A stretch of 8,836 bases of DNA from an uncultured Sutterella sp. (GTDB lineage: Bacteria > Pseudomonadota > Gammaproteobacteria > Burkholderiales > Burkholderiaceae_F), in the NCBI GenBank assembly GCA_900552545.1, contig USAL01000072.1:1-8836 (forward strand), in the 5' to 3' direction. The notes under the pieces are model-generated. The model did not search any database. It was not told the origin of the DNA and worked only from the letters and a program-made list of their open reading frames with translations. The translations under genes were made by a program, and so were the position numbers. Positions 6,339-8,836 of this stretch are shown piece after piece. Numbering within the stretch: the stretch's first letter is position 1; each line of letters opens with the position of its first letter.

Positions 6339-6353
6339 ATTATTTCGTATATC
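6313..6353. promoter_or_regulatory. Putative operator: three GTAT repeats at exact 17-bp steps
   Basis: GTATGCA starts at 6313 and again at 6330, and GTATATC starts at 6347, each followed by an A-rich stretch (AAAAT, AAATT, AAATG). The middle copy also lies in an inverted TTGCA-GTA-TGCAA (6325-6337). The array covers both divergent promoters. The proteobacterial LexA box CTGT-N8-ACAG is absent, consistent with control by a different repressor, most simply the UmuD-like protein. Repeats are seen; the binding protein is inferred. Confidence 0.5.
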
Positions 6354-6375
6354 AAATGCGTGTCCGGAGCTGAAG

Positions 6376-7677
6376 ATGCCGCAGACGGTCTTCGTGCATA
6401 TCGACGGCAATTCCTTTTACTGCAACTGCGAGCGGCTTTTCAGGCCGCAGCTTCGAAACAAGCCCGTCGTGGTGCTCTCAAACAACGACGGCTGCATCGT
6501 GGCGCTCACAAGCGAAGCCAAGGCGGTCGGCCTCAAGCGCGGCATGCCCTACTTCAAGGTAAGTGACCTCATCAAGGCGCGCGGCGTGGCGGTGTGCTCT
6601 TCCAACTACGAGCTCTATCAGTCGATCTCGGGCCGCATGCAGCGCACGATCGCCTCGATGCTCCCGGTGCTTGAGTCCTATTCGATCGACGAGATCTTTG
6701 GCGACATCACCGGCCTGGGGGAGGGCGAGCCCTCCGCGCAGACCGCGCTGGTGCAGGCGATCCGCGCGCGCGTGCTCAAGTGGGTGGGGATTCCGACCTG
6801 CGCGGGCATAGCGCCCACGAAGACCCTGGCCAAGCTCTGCGACCACTACGCCAAGAAGTATCCGGCCTTCGGCGGCACGGTCAATTGGCTTGAGCTTACC
6901 GACGCGTGCCGCGAGCGGGCGCTTGCCAAGACCGCCGCAAAGGACGTCTGGGGCGTGGGCTCGCGCACGGCGCAAAAGCTTGAGGCGATGGGGGTGCACA
7001 CGGCCTTGGAACTTGCCCGGATGAACGCGCATCTCGTGCTGCGGCGCTTCGGCGTGGTGCTCGCGCGCACGCACTGTGAGCTCAACGGCGTCTCCTGCCT
7101 GCCGCTAGAGCCCAACGCCGCGGCGCGCCAGCAGATCGTGCGCACGCGCAGCTTCGGGACGGCGTCCTCGGACATCAATGCCGTTATTTCCGCCGTCTCG
7201 GCGCACATGATCGATGCGGTGCGCGCCCTGCGCAGGCAGAAAAGCGCCGCACGCACGGTGGGCGTGCTCTTTCATACGGACCCCTTCAAGGAGGATGCTC
7301 CGGCCTACGGCGTCTTTGAAAGCGTGCCGCTCGAACACGCCTGCGCCGATCTCGTGACGTTCACGCAGGCGGCGATCGCTCTGGTGCGGCGGTTTTTCCG
7401 CGCGGGGTTTCTCTACAAGAAGGCGGGCGTCTTTTTAACCGACCTCACGCCCTTTGAGGGCGCGCTCGTGCCCGAGACGCTCTTTGACGGTGAGGCCCTG
7501 GCGGTTTTGGAGCGACGCGAGCGCATGCAGGAGTCGATGGACGAAATCGCCCGGCGCTTCGGCAGCACGGCGCTCACGACCGCGTCGGCGCATTTGACGC
7601 AGGACTGGCGCATGCGGCGCGACCTGCTGAGTCCGTGCCCCACCACCAACTGGAACGACATTCTCAAGGTGAGCTGA
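6376..7677 (+). CDS. umuC: Y-family translesion DNA polymerase V catalytic subunit UmuC
   Basis: 433 residues (E. coli UmuC has 422). The ATG at 6376 has GGAG 6 nt upstream and begins MPQTVFVHIDGNSFY; longer in-frame starts have no support. The enzyme, with UmuD' and RecA, copies past damaged template bases. Seen: metal-binding Asp10 in HIDGNSFY with steric-gate Tyr15; FRPQLRNKPVVVLSNNDGC (palm/fingers, 22-40); SNYELY (76-81); catalytic Asp105-Glu106 in YSIDEIFGD; helix-hairpin-helix-like VWGVGSRTAQKLEAMGV; little-finger domain from about 240; and a C-terminal DUF4113 segment WRMRRDLLSP...TTNWNDIL. The beta-clamp motif expected near residues 366-370 (QLNLF in E. coli) reads PETLF, lacking the conserved Gln. 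It is transcribed away from its UmuD-like partner rather than after it in an operon, which is unusual. Probably damage-inducible through the array upstream. Confidence 0.95.
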   Translation: MPQTVFVHIDGNSFYCNCERLFRPQLRNKPVVVLSNNDGCIVALTSEAKAVGLKRGMPYFKVSDLIKARGVAVCSSNYELYQSISGRMQRTIASMLPVLESYSIDEIFGDITGLGEGEPSAQTALVQAIRARVLKWVGIPTCAGIAPTKTLAKLCDHYAKKYPAFGGTVNWLELTDACRERALAKTAAKDVWGVGSRTAQKLEAMGVHTALELARMNAHLVLRRFGVVLARTHCELNGVSCLPLEPNAAARQQIVRTRSFGTASSDINAVISAVSAHMIDAVRALRRQKSAARTVGVLFHTDPFKEDAPAYGVFESVPLEHACADLVTFTQAAIALVRRFFRAGFLYKKAGVFLTDLTPFEGALVPETLFDGEALAVLERRERMQESMDEIARRFGSTALTTASAHLTQDWRMRRDLLSPCPTTNWNDILKVS

Positions 7678-7695
7678 AGAAGACCCGAGAAGGAA

Positions 7696-7729
7696 GGGAA
7701 GGAAAGGGCGAGGGGAGGGGCGCGGAGGG
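7696..7729 (+). other. Purine-rich tract with G-quadruplex pattern after umuC
   Basis: Bases 7687-7729 are nearly all purine on +. Within them G-runs at 7706-7708, 7712-7715, 7717-7720 and 7727-7729 are separated by 3, 1 and 6 bases, satisfying the canonical G3+N1-7 rule, with one extra GGG at 7696-7698. It begins about 10-30 bases after the umuC stop, in a transcribed strand. No ordinary terminator is visible after umuC, so this may affect the 3' end of umuC or transcription into rluC. Confidence 0.6.
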
Positions 7730-7790
7730 TGCGCAAAAATCCGGGCGATGTCCGTGGGCTCAGGTGGTGCGCCCGCGGGCGACGATTCCG

Positions 7791-7796
7791 TAAAAT
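7791..7796 (+). promoter_or_regulatory. Candidate -10 element for rluC
   Basis: TAAAAT matches five of six -10 consensus bases in the AT-richest part of the umuC-rluC gap, 87 bases before the rluC ATG. No good -35 lies 16-18 bases upstream. The 12-bp palindrome CGCCCGCGGGCG (7770-7781) sits where the -35/spacer would be. Confidence 0.35.
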
Positions 7797-7818
7797 ATTC
7801 AATTCCGACGGCTCTGCG

Positions 7819-7835
7819 ATGAAACCGACTTTCAT
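7819..7835 (+). repeat. Short hairpin in the rluC leader
   Basis: ATGAAA (7819-7824) pairs with TTTCAT (7830-7835) around CCGAC, 47 bases before the rluC start. The stem is only 6 bp and AT-rich, so it may be chance. Confidence 0.25.
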
Positions 7836-7882
7836 GCGGCATTGCAGCGGCCTTTTGATTTTTGCCAACCACTTCTTTTCCC

Positions 7883-8836
7883 ATGTCCGAGAACCGTTCC
7901 GAGACCGCCGCGGCCTCTTCGTTTGAAGCGCCGCTGCACCTGCAGCCGGGTGCGGCGCTTGCTTCCTCGCGCGTGAACTACGTGGCCATCGATGCCGCAA
8001 GCGACGGGCAGCGCCTTGACAACTTCCTGCTGCGGATTCTGAAGGGCGTCCCCAAGAGCCACATCTACCGCATCGTGCGTGCGGGCGAGGTGCGCATCAA
8101 CAAAAAGCGCGTGGACGTCGACTCGCGCGTTGCCGAAGGCGACGTGGTGCGTCTGCCGCCGGTGCGTGTGTCGCAAAAGCCGCTTGAAAAGCCGACGGCG
8201 CCGGCCGTGACCGAAGAGGAGCTTCCGGTTCTCTTTGAAGACCGCGACCTCCTCATCGTCAACAAGCCCGCGGGTCTTGCCTGCCACGGGGGCTCGGGCA
8301 TCAAGTTTGGTCTCATCGAGCGGCTTCGCGCGCAGCGCCCCCAGGCGCCCTTTCTTGAGCTTGCGCACCGCCTGGATCGCGACACCTCGGGCGTTCTCAT
8401 CATCTGCAAGACCCGCAAGGCGCTCGTGCGCATTCACGAAATGCAGCGCGAAAGCCGTGTGATCAAGCACTACCGGCTTCTTGTGCGCGGCGACTGGGTG
8501 AACGAACGCCAGCACGTGCGGCTGCCGCTAGCGAAGTACACGCTCGCAAGCGGCGAGCGCCGCGTGCGCGTCGACCCCGAGCACGGGTTGAAGGCTCACA
8601 CGATTTTTACCGTCTTGAAGCGCTTTGGCGAGGTGACCTATCTTGATGCCGAGCTCAAGACCGGGCGCACGCATCAGATCCGCGTGCATGCGGCCGAAAC
8701 GGGCTTTGCGCTCGTGGGCGACGAGAAGTACGGCGACTACGGCTTTAACGACGCGGTCAAAAAGGGCCTGTTGGGCGTGCGCTTCTCGCGCATGTTCCTA
8801 CACGCCTACCGGCTTGACTTCACGCACACCGTGACG
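7883..8836 (+). CDS. rluC: 23S rRNA pseudouridine synthase RluC (3' end outside window)
   Basis: 318 residues are visible and the frame is open at the window edge, so only a short C-terminal part is missing. RluC converts uridines 955, 2504 and 2580 of 23S rRNA (E. coli numbering) to pseudouridine. Seen: a non-conserved N-terminus (1-35); an S4 RNA-binding domain (41-92: DGQRLDNFLLRIL, GEVRINKKRV); then the RluA/RluC/RluD catalytic domain with LLIVNKPAGLACHGG (123-137), the catalytic motif HRLDRDTSG with Asp165, the KHYRLLVRG strand, and KTGRTHQIRVH with the conserved Arg. The ATG at 7883 is chosen because an in-frame TGA lies at 7856-7858 and the only other option between is a TTG at 7862. 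There is no Shine-Dalgarno before the ATG. Assignment as RluC rather than RluD/RluA rests on the S4 domain, sequence character and the family's classic position beside rne. Confidence 0.9.
   Translation, partial: MSENRSETAAASSFEAPLHLQPGAALASSRVNYVAIDAASDGQRLDNFLLRILKGVPKSHIYRIVRAGEVRINKKRVDVDSRVAEGDVVRLPPVRVSQKPLEKPTAPAVTEEELPVLFEDRDLLIVNKPAGLACHGGSGIKFGLIERLRAQRPQAPFLELAHRLDRDTSGVLIICKTRKALVRIHEMQRESRVIKHYRLLVRGDWVNERQHVRLPLAKYTLASGERRVRVDPEHGLKAHTIFTVLKRFGEVTYLDAELKTGRTHQIRVHAAETGFALVGDEKYGDYGFNDAVKKGLLGVRFSRMFLHAYRLDFTHTVT

Noticed and set aside
6298..6375. N-terminal extension of UmuC from the TTG at 6298
   Set aside because: This stretch contains the TTGACA promoter element and the operator repeats. 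The ATG at 6376 has a proper GGAG and matches the family N-terminus.
7729..7926. Short + strand frame running into rluC, including a 35-codon ATG frame from 7819, as a leader peptide for rluC
   Set aside because: No Shine-Dalgarno precedes it and the peptide has no sign of selection. It overlaps rluC in another frame by 41 bases, which chance explains.
1..8836. CRISPR array, tRNA, rRNA or insertion-sequence transposase
   Set aside because: No regularly spaced identical repeats, no cloverleaf with a TTCGA-type arm, no rRNA-like sequence and no transposase-like protein were seen on either strand.

Overview
The window is GC-rich, densely coded chromosomal DNA. The proteins (RNase E with a very long Ala/Glu/Arg-rich tail, RluC, a UmuC with a C-terminal DUF4113 segment) fit a betaproteobacterium of the order Burkholderiales. 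A Sutterella or Parasutterella type of gut organism is plausible, but that last step is an impression rather than proof.

Layout, left to right: (1) positions 1-876, + strand, the 3' part of an M20-family metallopeptidase gene cut by the window edge. (2) A 13-bp-stem bidirectional terminator between this gene and the convergent rne. (3) Positions 4426-1010, - strand, the RNase E gene. It starts at a TTG behind a good Shine-Dalgarno and encodes a complete catalytic half, then meets an in-frame TAA at 2797-2795. The same frame then stays open for 594 more codons and encodes the whole scaffold half: membrane helix, arginine-rich RNA-binding stretches, Ala/Glu-rich linker and four copies of an LxQ[IV]xT motif. 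(4) Positions 4427-5518, about 1.1 kb with no recognisable gene, holding the rne leader hairpins and some scraps that look coding on the - strand. (5) Positions 6274-5519, - strand, a UmuD-type self-cleaving protein fused behind a long N-terminal extension with an AT-hook-like element and a putative ribbon-helix-helix domain. (6) A roughly 100-bp divergent promoter region with three 17-bp-spaced GTAT repeats. (7) Positions 6376-7677, + strand, umuC, catalytic subunit of a Pol V-type translesion polymerase. (8) A purine-rich stretch with a canonical G-quadruplex pattern. (9) Positions 7883 to the end, + strand, rluC, 23S rRNA pseudouridine synthase, cut by the window edge.

How it fits together: rne and rluC are divergent neighbours in E. 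coli and many other Proteobacteria. Here about 3.4 kb separates them, carrying a divergent umuD-like/umuC module. The UmuD-like protein keeps the cleavage site and the Ser/Lys pair at exactly the E. coli UmuD spacing. It is therefore likely both the repressor of the module, released by RecA-stimulated self-cleavage, and the source of a UmuD'-like polymerase subunit. The two main points for follow-up are this fused repressor/polymerase subunit with its putative operator array, and the in-frame stop that divides RNase E between catalytic domain and degradosome scaffold.
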